Source: Ramlibacter tataouinensis (GTDB taxonomy: Bacteria; Pseudomonadota; Gammaproteobacteria; Burkholderiales; Burkholderiaceae_C). Taken from it: DNA of 56,821 nt. A model generated the notes under the pieces. That model was not told the origin of the DNA. It saw nothing but the letters and a program-made list of their open reading frames with translations, and made no database searches. Of the stretch, positions 32,956 to 43,634 are shown piece by piece. A program made the translations under genes and the position numbers. The DNA is taken from contig DIZF01000011.1 of NCBI GenBank assembly GCA_002427815.1, forward strand, positions 1 through 56,821, written 5' to 3'. Numbering within the stretch: the stretch's first letter is position 1; every line of letters begins with the position of its first letter.

Positions 32956-33375
32956 TCAGTCCCGGCCGCGGTTGCCGTCCACGCTCCAGCCGCCCGGGCC
33001 GAAGGCCACCAGGAGCAGCAAGCCGCCGAGTATCGCCATGTTCTTGTAGAAATTCAGCTGCTGCGCCGCCAGCTGAGCAGGGGGCGACGCCCAGAAGTTG
33101 TGGAAGATTGGCGTGATGACAGCCACGAAGATGGCCAGGCCCAACGCCGCCCAGCGCGCCTTCCATCCGAACAGCAGCAGCAGCCCCAGGCCCAGTTCGG
33201 CCGCGATCGCAAGGGCCGCGGCCACCTCGGGCAGCGGCACGCCCTTGGAGGCGATGTAGCCGGCCACACCGGCGAAACCGCCGATCTTCGCGAAGCCGGC
33301 GGGGATGAACAGCAGGGCGATCAACGCCCGGCCCACCAGGGTCAACGCGTTCTGGATGGAAGTGGATGGGGTCAT
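32956..33375 (-). CDS. DoxX-family membrane protein
   Basis: This 139-residue protein has four hydrophobic helices (about 8-30, 45-68, 72-92 and 110-130), with the DoxX-type GRALIALLFIPAGFAKIGG start. DoxX proteins are associated with redox or thiol metabolism and oxidative stress, but the biochemical function is poorly defined. ATG 33375 has AGGAG 6 nt upstream. It follows the pirin gene by 31 nt; this pirin-doxX pair divergent from a LysR gene is common in Burkholderiales. Confidence 0.88.
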   Translation of the reverse strand: MTPSTSIQNALTLVGRALIALLFIPAGFAKIGGFAGVAGYIASKGVPLPEVAAALAIAAELGLGLLLLFGWKARWAALGLAIFVAVITPIFHNFWASPPAQLAAQQLNFYKNMAILGGLLLLVAFGPGGWSVDGNRGRD

Positions 33376-33406
33376 GGTTGCTCCTGGTTGTTGCGGGGTT
33401 GCAATC

Positions 33407-34111
33407 TCAATTGCCGGCCAGGTCGAACACCAGCACCTCGGCCGACTTGCCGGCGGCCAGGCTGACCTGAGTTTCGTCCACGAGCATGGCCGCATCGCCG
33501 GTCGAGAGCCGCTTGCCGTTGACTTCGAGCTCGCCGCGCACCACGTGAACATAGCCCTTGCGCGCCGGCGCCAGCGCCAGGCTGAAGCTTTCATTGCCTT
33601 CGAACAGTCCGGCGTAGACGCGGGCATCGGCATGGATCAGCACGGATTCTTCGGCGCCGTCCGGTGAAGCCACCAGGCGCAAGCGGCCGCGTTTCTGGCT
33701 GTCGGGAAAAGTCTTCTGTTCGTAACTGGCCGGGATGCCGGTGACATTGGGCTCGATCCAGATCTGCAGGAAGTGCGTGGTCTGGTCCTTGGCATGGTTG
33801 AACTCGCTGTGCTGCACGCCGGTGCCCGCGCTCATGCGCTGCACATCGCCCGGTGGAATGCCCTTGACGTTGCCCAGCGTGTCCTTGTGCGCGAGGTTGC
33901 CTTCCAGCACGTAGCTGATGATTTCCATGTCGCGGTGTCCGTGGGTGCCGAAGCCGGTACCCGGCGCGATCCGGTCTTCGTTGATCACCCGCAGGTTGCC
34001 GAACCCCATGTGCTGCGGGTCGTAGTAGTTGGCGAATGAAAAGCTGTGGAATGACTTCAGCCAGCCGTGGTCGGCATAGCCGCGTTCCTGGGACTTGCGC
34101 AAGGTCAGCAT
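33407..34111 (-). CDS. Pirin-family protein (bicupin)
   Basis: This 234-residue bicupin has the pirin metal site H57, H59, H101 and E103 (GTHGHRDME and GVQHSEFN blocks), which would bind Fe or Mn. Pirins act as quercetinases or redox-linked regulators; which applies here is unknown. ATG 34111 is preceded by CAGGAA. It is transcribed away from a LysR-type regulator, with a palindrome between them, so the LysR protein probably controls pirin and doxX. Confidence 0.9.
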   Translation of the reverse strand: MLTLRKSQERGYADHGWLKSFHSFSFANYYDPQHMGFGNLRVINEDRIAPGTGFGTHGHRDMEIISYVLEGNLAHKDTLGNVKGIPPGDVQRMSAGTGVQHSEFNHAKDQTTHFLQIWIEPNVTGIPASYEQKTFPDSQKRGRLRLVASPDGAEESVLIHADARVYAGLFEGNESFSLALAPARKGYVHVVRGELEVNGKRLSTGDAAMLVDETQVSLAAGKSAEVLVFDLAGN

Positions 34112-34179
34112 GGTGGTGTTCCTGAAATCCAGTCGATAGTGGCAATGTAAGAGCGCAAGCAATGTAATCCGAGGGCCCA

Positions 34180-34202
34180 TTTTTGATGGCATCATTCAAA
34201 AA
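34180..34202. promoter_or_regulatory. Candidate LysR operator between pirin and lysR genes
   Basis: TTTTTGA (34180-34186) and TCAAAAA (34196-34202) form a perfect inverted repeat with a 9-nt spacer, containing the T-N11-A geometry of LysR boxes, 21 nt before the lysR ATG. The gap is A/T-rich relative to its surroundings. Confidence 0.45.
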
Positions 34203-34223
34203 ATCTGAACACCAATCTCATCC

Positions 34224-35159
34224 ATGGCCACCGCTCGCGAAGCACTCACCCCCGACGCCCTGACTCTGCTCCAGGCCGTGGCCCAAGCCGGCAGTTTCGC
34301 TGCGGCAGCGCGACGGCTCGGCTTGGTGCCCAGCGCGGTCACCTACCGGATCCGCCAGCTCGAGGATGCGCTGGACGTGCTGCTGTTCGACCGCAGTTCC
34401 AGGCAGGCGCGCCTCACCTCTGCCGGCACCGAACTGCTGCGCGAAGGCGGCCGCCTGCTGGCGGAGATCGACGCCGTCGCCAACCGGGTCAAGCGGGTCG
34501 CCACCGGATGGGAGTCGCGGCTCACGATCGCGGTGGACACCGTGATCTCCTCTTCGGTCGTCATGGAATTGGTGCAGTCTTTTTATGGCCTGGCGCCCGT
34601 CACCCGGCTGCGGTTGCGCGACGAGTCGCTGTCGGGAACGCTGGAGGCGCTGACCTCGGGCCAGGCCGATCTGGCAGTGGGCGTTGGGCTGGAGCCCGGC
34701 ACCGCGTCGGGCATCCAGAGCAGCGTGCTGGGCGAAATCGCGTTTGTCTATGCCGTGGCGCCGCACCATCCATTGGCACCCATCCAGGGGCCGCTGCCCG
34801 ACGACCTGCTGCAGCAACACCGTGCCATCGCCGTTGCGGACTCCGTGCAGCGCGGCGCGGGCATCACGCTGGGGCTCATGGCAGGGCAGGATGTGCTCAC
34901 GGTGCCGACCATGCGCGCCAAGCTCGATGCGCAACTGCGTGGCCTGGGCGGCGGCTTCGTGCCCGAACCGATGGTCCGACCCTATGTCGACAGCGGGCGT
35001 CTGGTCGTCAAGGAGGTCCAGCGCAGTGCCCGACTGGCGCGCCTCAGTTATGCGTGGCGCAGCAGCCCCAGCCCGGGGCGTGCCCTCCAATGGTGGCTGG
35101 CGCAGCTGGAAAGCGTCCCCACGCGCCACGCGTTGATCGGGCAGCATTTGAGGGCCTGA
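34224..35159 (+). CDS. LysR-family transcriptional regulator
   Basis: This 311-residue regulator has an N-terminal winged HTH (about 9-68: LLQAVAQAGSFAAAARRLGLVPSAV-type helix pair, RLTSAGTELL). The C-terminal effector domain is a periplasmic-binding-like fold from about 95. It is divergent from pirin-doxX, and regulators of this family normally control the divergent unit and themselves. The effector is unknown. The FAD oxidoreductase begins 47 nt downstream and may or may not share the transcript. Confidence 0.92.
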   Translation: MATAREALTPDALTLLQAVAQAGSFAAAARRLGLVPSAVTYRIRQLEDALDVLLFDRSSRQARLTSAGTELLREGGRLLAEIDAVANRVKRVATGWESRLTIAVDTVISSSVVMELVQSFYGLAPVTRLRLRDESLSGTLEALTSGQADLAVGVGLEPGTASGIQSSVLGEIAFVYAVAPHHPLAPIQGPLPDDLLQQHRAIAVADSVQRGAGITLGLMAGQDVLTVPTMRAKLDAQLRGLGGGFVPEPMVRPYVDSGRLVVKEVQRSARLARLSYAWRSSPSPGRALQWWLAQLESVPTRHALIGQHLRA

Positions 35160-35206
35160 TGACGCCGTTTCGCGGACTCCCGGCCTTGATGCCACAATGA
35201 ACCGCA

Positions 35207-36259
35207 ATGGCAACCTCACAAAGAAAGATCGCCGTGATCGGCGCGGGCATCGCGGGCATCGCCTGCGCCCGGACACTGGCCCAGGCGGGGCACGCGGTAA
35301 CCCTGCTGGAAAAGCGACTCACGGTCGGCGGCCGCATGGCCAGTTGCGAAACGCCTTTCGGCAGTTTCGACAACGGCGCCCAGTACTTCACGGTGCGCGA
35401 TCCGCAGTTCGAGAAGGCGCTGTCGGTCTCGCAGGCTTTGCGCAAGCCCTGGAGCGCCAACGCGGTGCGGGTACTGGATCCGCACGGCCGGGTGGCCGAG
35501 GCCGCGCTGCCCGCGCGCGAGCCGCATTGGGTGAGCGTGCCCACGATGGATGCGCTCGCGCTGCACTGGGCCCAACCGCTGGCGCTGGCCGGGTCGCTGG
35601 AGCTTCAGACCCGGGTGAGCGGCATCGAGCCCGATGCGCTTGATCGGCGGCGCTGGCAGTTGCACACCAGCGGCCCCGAAGATTCGGTTCATGTGTTCTC
35701 GGGCTTCGACGCGGTGCTGCTGGCGCTGCCTCATGCGCTGGCCGTCGGATTGTTGCGCCAGTCGGATATCGCGCCGGCGCTGGCACAGCGCATCGAGCCG
35801 GTGACGGTGGCACCTTGCTGGACCCTGATGCTGGCCTTCCCGCAAGCCGTGCAACCCACAATGGCCCATCTCGGCCCGCAGTGGAACGCGGCGCACAGCA
35901 CCCACCACCGCATCGCATGGCTGGCCCGCGAATCGTCCAAGCCGGGCCGCTCGGCGATCGAGCGCTGGACCGTGCAAGCCAGCCCGGCCTGGTCGCAAGA
36001 GCACCTGGAAGACGATGGCGCCCGGGTCCAGGCGAAGCTGCTCAAGGCATTCGCCGAAGTCACGGGCATCTACGCCGAGCCCGCGTACGCGCAGGTACGC
36101 CGCTGGCGCTGGGCCAGGACGGAGAACCCCCTGGGCACCAGCCACCTTTGGGACGGCCGCACCAGAGTGGGTGTCTGCGGCGACTGGTGCCTGGGCCACC
36201 GAGTCGAAAACGCTTTCGTCTCGGGCCTGGAACTGGCGCTGGCGGTTCACCGCGGCTGA
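35207..36259 (+). CDS. FAD-dependent amine-oxidase-like oxidoreductase
   Basis: This 350-residue protein begins with the Rossmann FAD fingerprint VIGAGIAGIACA (10-21) and LLEKRLTVGGRMAS (43-56). It ends with VGVCGDWCLGHRVENAFVSG, the second FAD contact. The arrangement matches the renalase/monoamine-oxidase-like NAD(P)-binding group of bacterial proteins. No signal peptide is seen, so it should be cytoplasmic. The substrate is unknown. gluQ starts 16 nt downstream. Confidence 0.85.
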   Translation: MATSQRKIAVIGAGIAGIACARTLAQAGHAVTLLEKRLTVGGRMASCETPFGSFDNGAQYFTVRDPQFEKALSVSQALRKPWSANAVRVLDPHGRVAEAALPAREPHWVSVPTMDALALHWAQPLALAGSLELQTRVSGIEPDALDRRRWQLHTSGPEDSVHVFSGFDAVLLALPHALAVGLLRQSDIAPALAQRIEPVTVAPCWTLMLAFPQAVQPTMAHLGPQWNAAHSTHHRIAWLARESSKPGRSAIERWTVQASPAWSQEHLEDDGARVQAKLLKAFAEVTGIYAEPAYAQVRRWRWARTENPLGTSHLWDGRTRVGVCGDWCLGHRVENAFVSGLELALAVHRG

Positions 36260-36275
36260 AAGCCATGGCGGCGGA

Positions 36276-37202
36276 ATGAGCGTCGCAGGGGCACCGCGAG
36301 GCGCGCAGGCCTTCGCGATGGCGACCCCCTACCTGGGCCGGTTCGCGCCTTCCCCCAGCGGGCTATTGCATGCCGGATCGCTGGTGGCGGCCCTGGCCAG
36401 TTGGCTGGATGCCCGAGCACACGGCGGCCGCTGGCTGGTGCGCATCGAGGACGTCGACCGGCCCCGCAGCGTGGCGGGCGCGGACCAGCTGATCCTGCGC
36501 CAACTCACCACCTGCGGCCTGGTTCCCGACGAGCCGCCGGTATGGCAATCGCAGCGCGGACCGCTTTACCAGGAGGCGCTCGATCGGCTGACGAGCCAGG
36601 GGCGTGCTTACCCCTGCGCCTGTTCGCGCAAGGACATCGAGCAGGCACTGGCAGCCCAGAGTCGTCCCCGCAACCGGCACGGCGAACGGGTCTATCCCGG
36701 CACCTGCCGTGCCGGCCTGGGTGGCCGGCCCCCTCGCGCCTGGCGCTTCCGAACCCCGCCCGGTCCGGTGCACTGGCACGACCGCCGCCTGGGGCCTCAG
36801 CAACAGGACGTCGAGCAGGAGGTCGGAGACTTCGTGCTGCGGCGCGCCGACGGAATGTGGGCTTATCAATTGGCGGTGGTGGTCGACGACGCCGATCAGG
36901 GCATCACCCAGGTGGTACGCGGCGAAGATCTGGCGGACAACACGGCGCGGCAGATCCTGCTGCAACGCGCGCTGGGACTGCCGACGCCGGGCTACCTGCA
37001 CACGCCGCTGGTGCTCGGGGCGAACGGCGAGAAGCTGTCCAAGCAGAACGGCGCGGCAGCGGTCGATACAGCGCAGCCGTTGCGCGCGCTCAACAGCGCG
37101 GCGGAAGTACTGGGTCTCCCGCCGCACGGCGGGCCGGTGGCGCTCGCCCTGGCCGCGTGGCAGCTTCAATGGCGCGACTCCTACAATCTGCCGCGTGACT
37201 GA
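36276..37202 (+). CDS. gluQ: Glutamyl-queuosine tRNA(Asp) synthetase
   Basis: GluQ-RS attaches glutamate to queuosine 34 of tRNA(Asp). It is a 308-residue paralogue of the GluRS catalytic core lacking the anticodon domain. Visible are GRFAPSPSGLLHAGSL (HIGH-type, about 21-36), RIEDVDRPR near 56-64, the zinc site C114, C116, Y140, C144, and KLSKQN (KMSKS-type). ATG 36276 follows GGCGGA; a second ATG at 36318 (before TPYLGRF) is possible. It overlaps trmB by 8 nt. Confidence 0.93.
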   Translation: MSVAGAPRGAQAFAMATPYLGRFAPSPSGLLHAGSLVAALASWLDARAHGGRWLVRIEDVDRPRSVAGADQLILRQLTTCGLVPDEPPVWQSQRGPLYQEALDRLTSQGRAYPCACSRKDIEQALAAQSRPRNRHGERVYPGTCRAGLGGRPPRAWRFRTPPGPVHWHDRRLGPQQQDVEQEVGDFVLRRADGMWAYQLAVVVDDADQGITQVVRGEDLADNTARQILLQRALGLPTPGYLHTPLVLGANGEKLSKQNGAAAVDTAQPLRALNSAAEVLGLPPHGGPVALALAAWQLQWRDSYNLPRD

Positions 37203-37917
37203 ACCCGGCAACACCCCTCCTCCCTCCAGCGCGACGCCCCCCGGCGTCGAGCACCCCCGAACCATCCGCAGCTTCGTGCGCCGCACGGGCCGGACCACGC
37301 CGGCGCAGGCCAGAGCCTTTGCCGAACAAGGCGAGCGCTTCCTGCTGCCCTACCGGGCGCAAGCCCTGGATTTCGCGGCGGTGTTCCAACGCGAGGCACC
37401 GACGGTGCTGGAGATCGGCTTCGGCATGGGCGAAGCCACGGCACAGATCGCCGCGCTCATGCCCGAAACCAATTTCCTGTGCTGCGAGGTTCACGAGCCG
37501 GGCGTCGGCGCCATGCTCAAGCGCATCGGCGAACAGGGCCTGGCCAATATTCGTGTCGTGCAGCATGACGCCGTGAAGGTGCTGGACCAGATGATCCCCG
37601 CCTCCGCCCTGGCCGGTGTGCACATCTTTTTCCCCGACCCCTGGCACAAGTCGCGCCACCACAAGCGCCGGCTGATCCAGGCGCCGCTGGTGGCACGGCT
37701 GGCCTCACGCCTGAAAAGCGGCGGCTATCTCCATTGCGCCACGGATTGGCAGGAGTACGCGCAGCAGATGCTCGAGGTGCTGGCAGCCGAGCCGCAGCTC
37801 GAAAACACCGCGGAAGCCTATGCGCCGCGTCCGCACTATCGCCCGTTGACGAAATTCGAGAACCGCGGCCTCAAGCTGGGCCACGGCGTGTGGGACCTGG
37901 TTTTCAGAAAGCGTTAA
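37195..37917 (+). CDS. trmB: tRNA (guanine-N7-)-methyltransferase
   Basis: TrmB methylates G46 of tRNAs with S-adenosylmethionine. The 240-residue product has VLEIGFGMGEAT (SAM motif I, near 67-78), the FFPDPWHKSRHHKRRL signature near 143-158, and the C-terminal TKFENRGLKLGHGVWDL block. Translation starts at GTG 37195 within the 3' end of gluQ. A hairpin terminator follows directly, shared with convergent alaS. Confidence 0.95.
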   Translation: MTEPGNTPPPSSATPPGVEHPRTIRSFVRRTGRTTPAQARAFAEQGERFLLPYRAQALDFAAVFQREAPTVLEIGFGMGEATAQIAALMPETNFLCCEVHEPGVGAMLKRIGEQGLANIRVVQHDAVKVLDQMIPASALAGVHIFFPDPWHKSRHHKRRLIQAPLVARLASRLKSGGYLHCATDWQEYAQQMLEVLAAEPQLENTAEAYAPRPHYRPLTKFENRGLKLGHGVWDLVFRKR

Positions 37918-37920
37918 AGG

Positions 37921-37941
37921 ACGCGGCCCTCCAGGCCGCGT
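37921..37941. terminator. Bidirectional terminator between trmB and alaS
   Basis: ACGCGGCC (37921-37928) pairs perfectly with GGCCGCGT (37934-37941) around a CTCCA loop. It lies between two convergent stops 33 nt apart. T-runs are short, so strength is uncertain. Confidence 0.55.
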
Positions 37942-37950
37942 TATCGTCCG

Positions 37951-40647
<2,697 letters not shown>

Positions 40648-40662
40648 GCTGTTGTTCCTTGG

Positions 40663-40680
40663 CGCGAGCCGCTGCTCGCG
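40663..40680 (-). promoter_or_regulatory. Perfect palindrome in the alaS leader
   Basis: CGCGAGC and GCTCGCG (7-bp arms, 4-nt loop) end 15 nt upstream of the alaS ATG, just before the Shine-Dalgarno. E. coli AlaS represses its own gene by binding a palindrome near its promoter, so an autoregulatory site is possible. A simple mRNA hairpin is the alternative. Confidence 0.35.
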
Positions 40681-40763
40681 GCTGGCGAGGCAAACTGCTG
40701 ATTTTACCGGGGGCCGGGCCAACCCGGGGTGCCAGGGGCTGGCGCCGCGGCCGGCAGCGGGGC

Positions 40764-42167
40764 CTAAGCCTGGCGAGCCGGCAATGCCTGTTCGAGAAAC
40801 GAAAACACGGCGCCGTCGGTGCAATAGGCGACGTTGAACCGCAGCCAGGGGCTGGGCGCCAGGTCCGTGGAGAACAAATGGCCCGGCCCCAGCATGATGT
40901 CGTGCTCCGCCGCCTTGTACGAAAGCTCGGCCCCGCTGGCGATGTCGGGGTGCTTCGCCCACAGGAACATTCCCGCCTTGGGCTCGCAGAACAGCTCGAA
41001 GCCCAGCTCCAGCAATCGCACCGCGGCCACCTGGTGGGCCTGGGCCAGGCGCTCGCGCACACCCTTGAGGTGCTTGCGCCAGCGCCCGTCCAGCAGCGCG
41101 CCGTACGCCAGCCGCTCGGTGAATTCGGAGGAAGTCAGCCCTGACAGCATCTTCATCTGCGCCAGGTCCTCCAGCAGGTCGGGCTGCGCGGCCAGGTAGC
41201 CGACCCGGATGTTGGGCGAAATGGTCTTGGAAAAGCTGCTGATGTAGATCACGCGCTGCAGCTGGTCGAGGCCGGCCAGCGACGGCCGGGGTTCGGGATC
41301 CAGGTCCAGGTAGATATCGTTCTCCACCACCAGGAAATCGTATTTTTCCGCCAGCTGCAGCACCCGATGCAGGTGCGACAGCTGCGCGGTCGAAGCCGTG
41401 GGGCTTTGCAGTCGCGGATGGGTGAAGAACACCTTGGGCCGATGCTCCTTGATGCGCGCCTCCAGCACGTCCAGGTCCCAGCCCTGGGGAGTGCGCGGCG
41501 CGCCGATCAGGCGCGCGCGCAGGAAGCGCAGCGACGACAACAGGTTGGCATAGCCCGGCTCGTCCACCAGCACCGCATCGCCCGCGCGCACCAGCCGGCG
41601 CGCCGCCAGGTCCAGCGCCTGGCTGGAGCCGTGGGTGAGCAGCACCTGCTCCGCCGTGGTGACCACCTCGTGTTCGGCCAGCAGGTCCCGCACCAGCTGG
41701 CGCAGCGGCGGATAACCCTTGGGCTCGCCGTAACCGCCGAGATCGATCCCTTCGTCGGCCGCGACGTTGCGCAAGCTGCGCTTGAGGCCGTCCGCGAACA
41801 GCCAGTCGTTGGGCAGCCAGCCGCAACCGGGCTTGCTGCGCAGGGCCCGGTTCTCGAAGATGCGGCGCATGTACCACATCGAGTCGAAGGTGTAGTTGCC
41901 CCGGATGCCGGTCTGGGCCAGCGCGCCGGTGGCGCGCCCGCGCACGAAGAAGCCCGAATGCGGCCGCGAAGCGAAGAATCCCAGGGCCACCAGCCGGTCG
42001 TAGGCGTCGACCACGGTGTACACGCTGACGGCGTGGGTGTGCGCGAATTGACGGATCGAAGGCAGCTTGGTGCCGGCCCGCAATTGGCCATCGTCGATCA
42101 TGCGGCGGAACCCATCCACGATCTGGGTGACCAGCGGCGTCGGCAACTTGCTGTCGAGAGCGAACAT
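40764..42167 (-). CDS. MocR/GabR-type GntR regulator with aminotransferase domain
   Basis: This 467-residue fusion has an N-terminal GntR winged HTH (about 10-75, LPSIRQFAHTHAVSVYTVVDAYDRL) and a fold-type I PLP-binding domain from about 95, with K314 in SSFSKTISPNIRVGY. In Bacillus, GabR of this class senses GABA-PLP and activates gabTD. Here it is divergent from gabT, supporting the same logic. The start at 42167 follows the family; the upstream in-frame codons are not conserved in style. It lies 116 nt upstream of alaS on the same strand. Confidence 0.92.
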   Translation of the reverse strand: MFALDSKLPTPLVTQIVDGFRRMIDDGQLRAGTKLPSIRQFAHTHAVSVYTVVDAYDRLVALGFFASRPHSGFFVRGRATGALAQTGIRGNYTFDSMWYMRRIFENRALRSKPGCGWLPNDWLFADGLKRSLRNVAADEGIDLGGYGEPKGYPPLRQLVRDLLAEHEVVTTAEQVLLTHGSSQALDLAARRLVRAGDAVLVDEPGYANLLSSLRFLRARLIGAPRTPQGWDLDVLEARIKEHRPKVFFTHPRLQSPTASTAQLSHLHRVLQLAEKYDFLVVENDIYLDLDPEPRPSLAGLDQLQRVIYISSFSKTISPNIRVGYLAAQPDLLEDLAQMKMLSGLTSSEFTERLAYGALLDGRWRKHLKGVRERLAQAHQVAAVRLLELGFELFCEPKAGMFLWAKHPDIASGAELSYKAAEHDIMLGPGHLFSTDLAPSPWLRFNVAYCTDGAVFSFLEQALPARQA

Positions 42168-42195
42168 GGGTGTCGCGGTCCGGGGTAAGGGTTTG

Positions 42196-42252
42196 TATGT
42201 ACAGGCCGCTCCACCGGCACAGTGCATCGGCGACGGGGACCATCTGTATATG
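42196..42252. promoter_or_regulatory. Candidate MocR operator in the mocR-gabT gap
   Basis: TATGTACAG (42196-42204) and CTGTATATG (42244-42252) are inverted copies (7 of 9 positions) 39 nt apart in the 158-nt divergent gap. They are the most A/T-rich spots there. MocR regulators bind widely spaced repeats, which fits, but this is by eye. Confidence 0.35.
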
Positions 42253-42325
42253 TTAGCCGTGCAACCTCTCTCCTACAGTGCGGGCAACCCTGGCAGCAAA
42301 CCGCTGTCCCGATCGGAGAACCGCC

Positions 42326-43624
42326 ATGCAACGAGAACTTCATCTGACCAACGCCGCCCTGCTGGCGCGCCGGCAAGCCGCCGTGCCGCGCGGCGTCGGC
42401 CATGTCCACGCCGCCATCTTCGCGGCCCGCGCCGAGAACGCCGAAGTGTTCGACGTCGAGGGCCGCCGTTACATCGACTTCGCTGGCGGCATTGCCGTGC
42501 TCAATACCGGCCACCGGCATCCGGCGGTGATCGCGGCGGTGAAGGCCCAGCTCGACCTTTACACCCACACGGCGTTCCAGGTTCTGCCCTACGAGCCCTA
42601 CATCGCCCTGGCCGAGCGACTCAATGCGCTGGCGCCCGGCAACTTCGCCAAGAAGACGCTGTTCCTGACAACCGGCGCGGAAGCGGTGGAAAACGCCGTG
42701 AAGATCGCGCGCGTCGCGACCGGCCGTCCCGGTGTGATCGCCTTCGGCGGCGGTTATCACGGCCGCACCCTGCTCACGCTGGGCATGACCGGCAAGGTCG
42801 CGCCTTACAAGACCGGGTTCGGGCCGTTCCCGGGCGACATCTTCCACGCCGCGTTCCCGGATGCGGCGCGCGGCGTGACCGTGGACCATGCGATGGCGTC
42901 GATCGAGGCGATCTTCCGCAACGACATCGAGCCGACACGGGTCGCCGCGATCATCATCGAGCCGGTGCAGGGCGAGGGCGGCTTCAATGTGGCGCCGCCC
43001 GAGTTGTTCAAACGCTTGCGCGCGTTGTGCGATGCCAACGGCATCCTGCTGATCGCCGACGAGATCCAGACCGGCGCTGGCCGCACCGGCACCTGGTTCG
43101 CTGTCGAGCAGATGGGCGTGGCACCCGACATGATCACCGTCGCCAAGTCGCTGGCCGGCGGCTTCCCGCTGTCCGCCGTGGTCGGCCGGGCGGATGTGAT
43201 GGACGCGCCACCCGTGGGCGGCCTGGGAGGAACCTATGCCGGCAGCCCGGTCGGCTGTGCCGCCGCCCTGGCGGTGCTCGATGTGTTCGAGCGCGAGAAC
43301 CTGGTCCAGCGCGCGCGTCAGGTCGGCGAACGCCTGACCTCGGCCCTGACCACCATGGCGCAGCGCCACACCAGCATCTGTGCGGTGCGCGGGCTCGGCG
43401 CGATGGTGGCATTCGAGATGGCCAAGGGTGGCAATCCGCTCCAGCCCGATGCCGACCTCGCCAAGCGCATCGTCGCCGAGGCGGCGCAGCGTGGCCTCAT
43501 CCTGCTGACCTGCGGCACCTGGGGCAACGTGGTGCGCATCCTGGTGCCGCTGACGGCCGCCGATGCGCTGCTCGATGAAGGCCTGGGCATCCTGGCCGAG
43601 ACCTTGAACCATTGCGGCGCCTGA
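42326..43624 (+). CDS. gabT: 4-aminobutyrate aminotransferase
   Basis: GabT moves the amino group of GABA to 2-oxoglutarate, giving succinate semialdehyde. The 432-residue class III aminotransferase has FLTTGAEAVENAVKIAR near 113-129, the IIEPVQGEGGF block, D245 in IADEIQTG and PLP lysine K274 in VAKSLAGGFPLSAV, all typical of GabT. GGAGA lies 6 nt before ATG 42326. It heads a seven-gene unit with a transporter, a ureohydrolase and gabD, and faces the MocR regulator. Confidence 0.92.
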   Translation: MQRELHLTNAALLARRQAAVPRGVGHVHAAIFAARAENAEVFDVEGRRYIDFAGGIAVLNTGHRHPAVIAAVKAQLDLYTHTAFQVLPYEPYIALAERLNALAPGNFAKKTLFLTTGAEAVENAVKIARVATGRPGVIAFGGGYHGRTLLTLGMTGKVAPYKTGFGPFPGDIFHAAFPDAARGVTVDHAMASIEAIFRNDIEPTRVAAIIIEPVQGEGGFNVAPPELFKRLRALCDANGILLIADEIQTGAGRTGTWFAVEQMGVAPDMITVAKSLAGGFPLSAVVGRADVMDAPPVGGLGGTYAGSPVGCAAALAVLDVFERENLVQRARQVGERLTSALTTMAQRHTSICAVRGLGAMVAFEMAKGGNPLQPDADLAKRIVAEAAQRGLILLTCGTWGNVVRILVPLTAADALLDEGLGILAETLNHCGA

Positions 43625-43634
43625 AGTGACCGCC

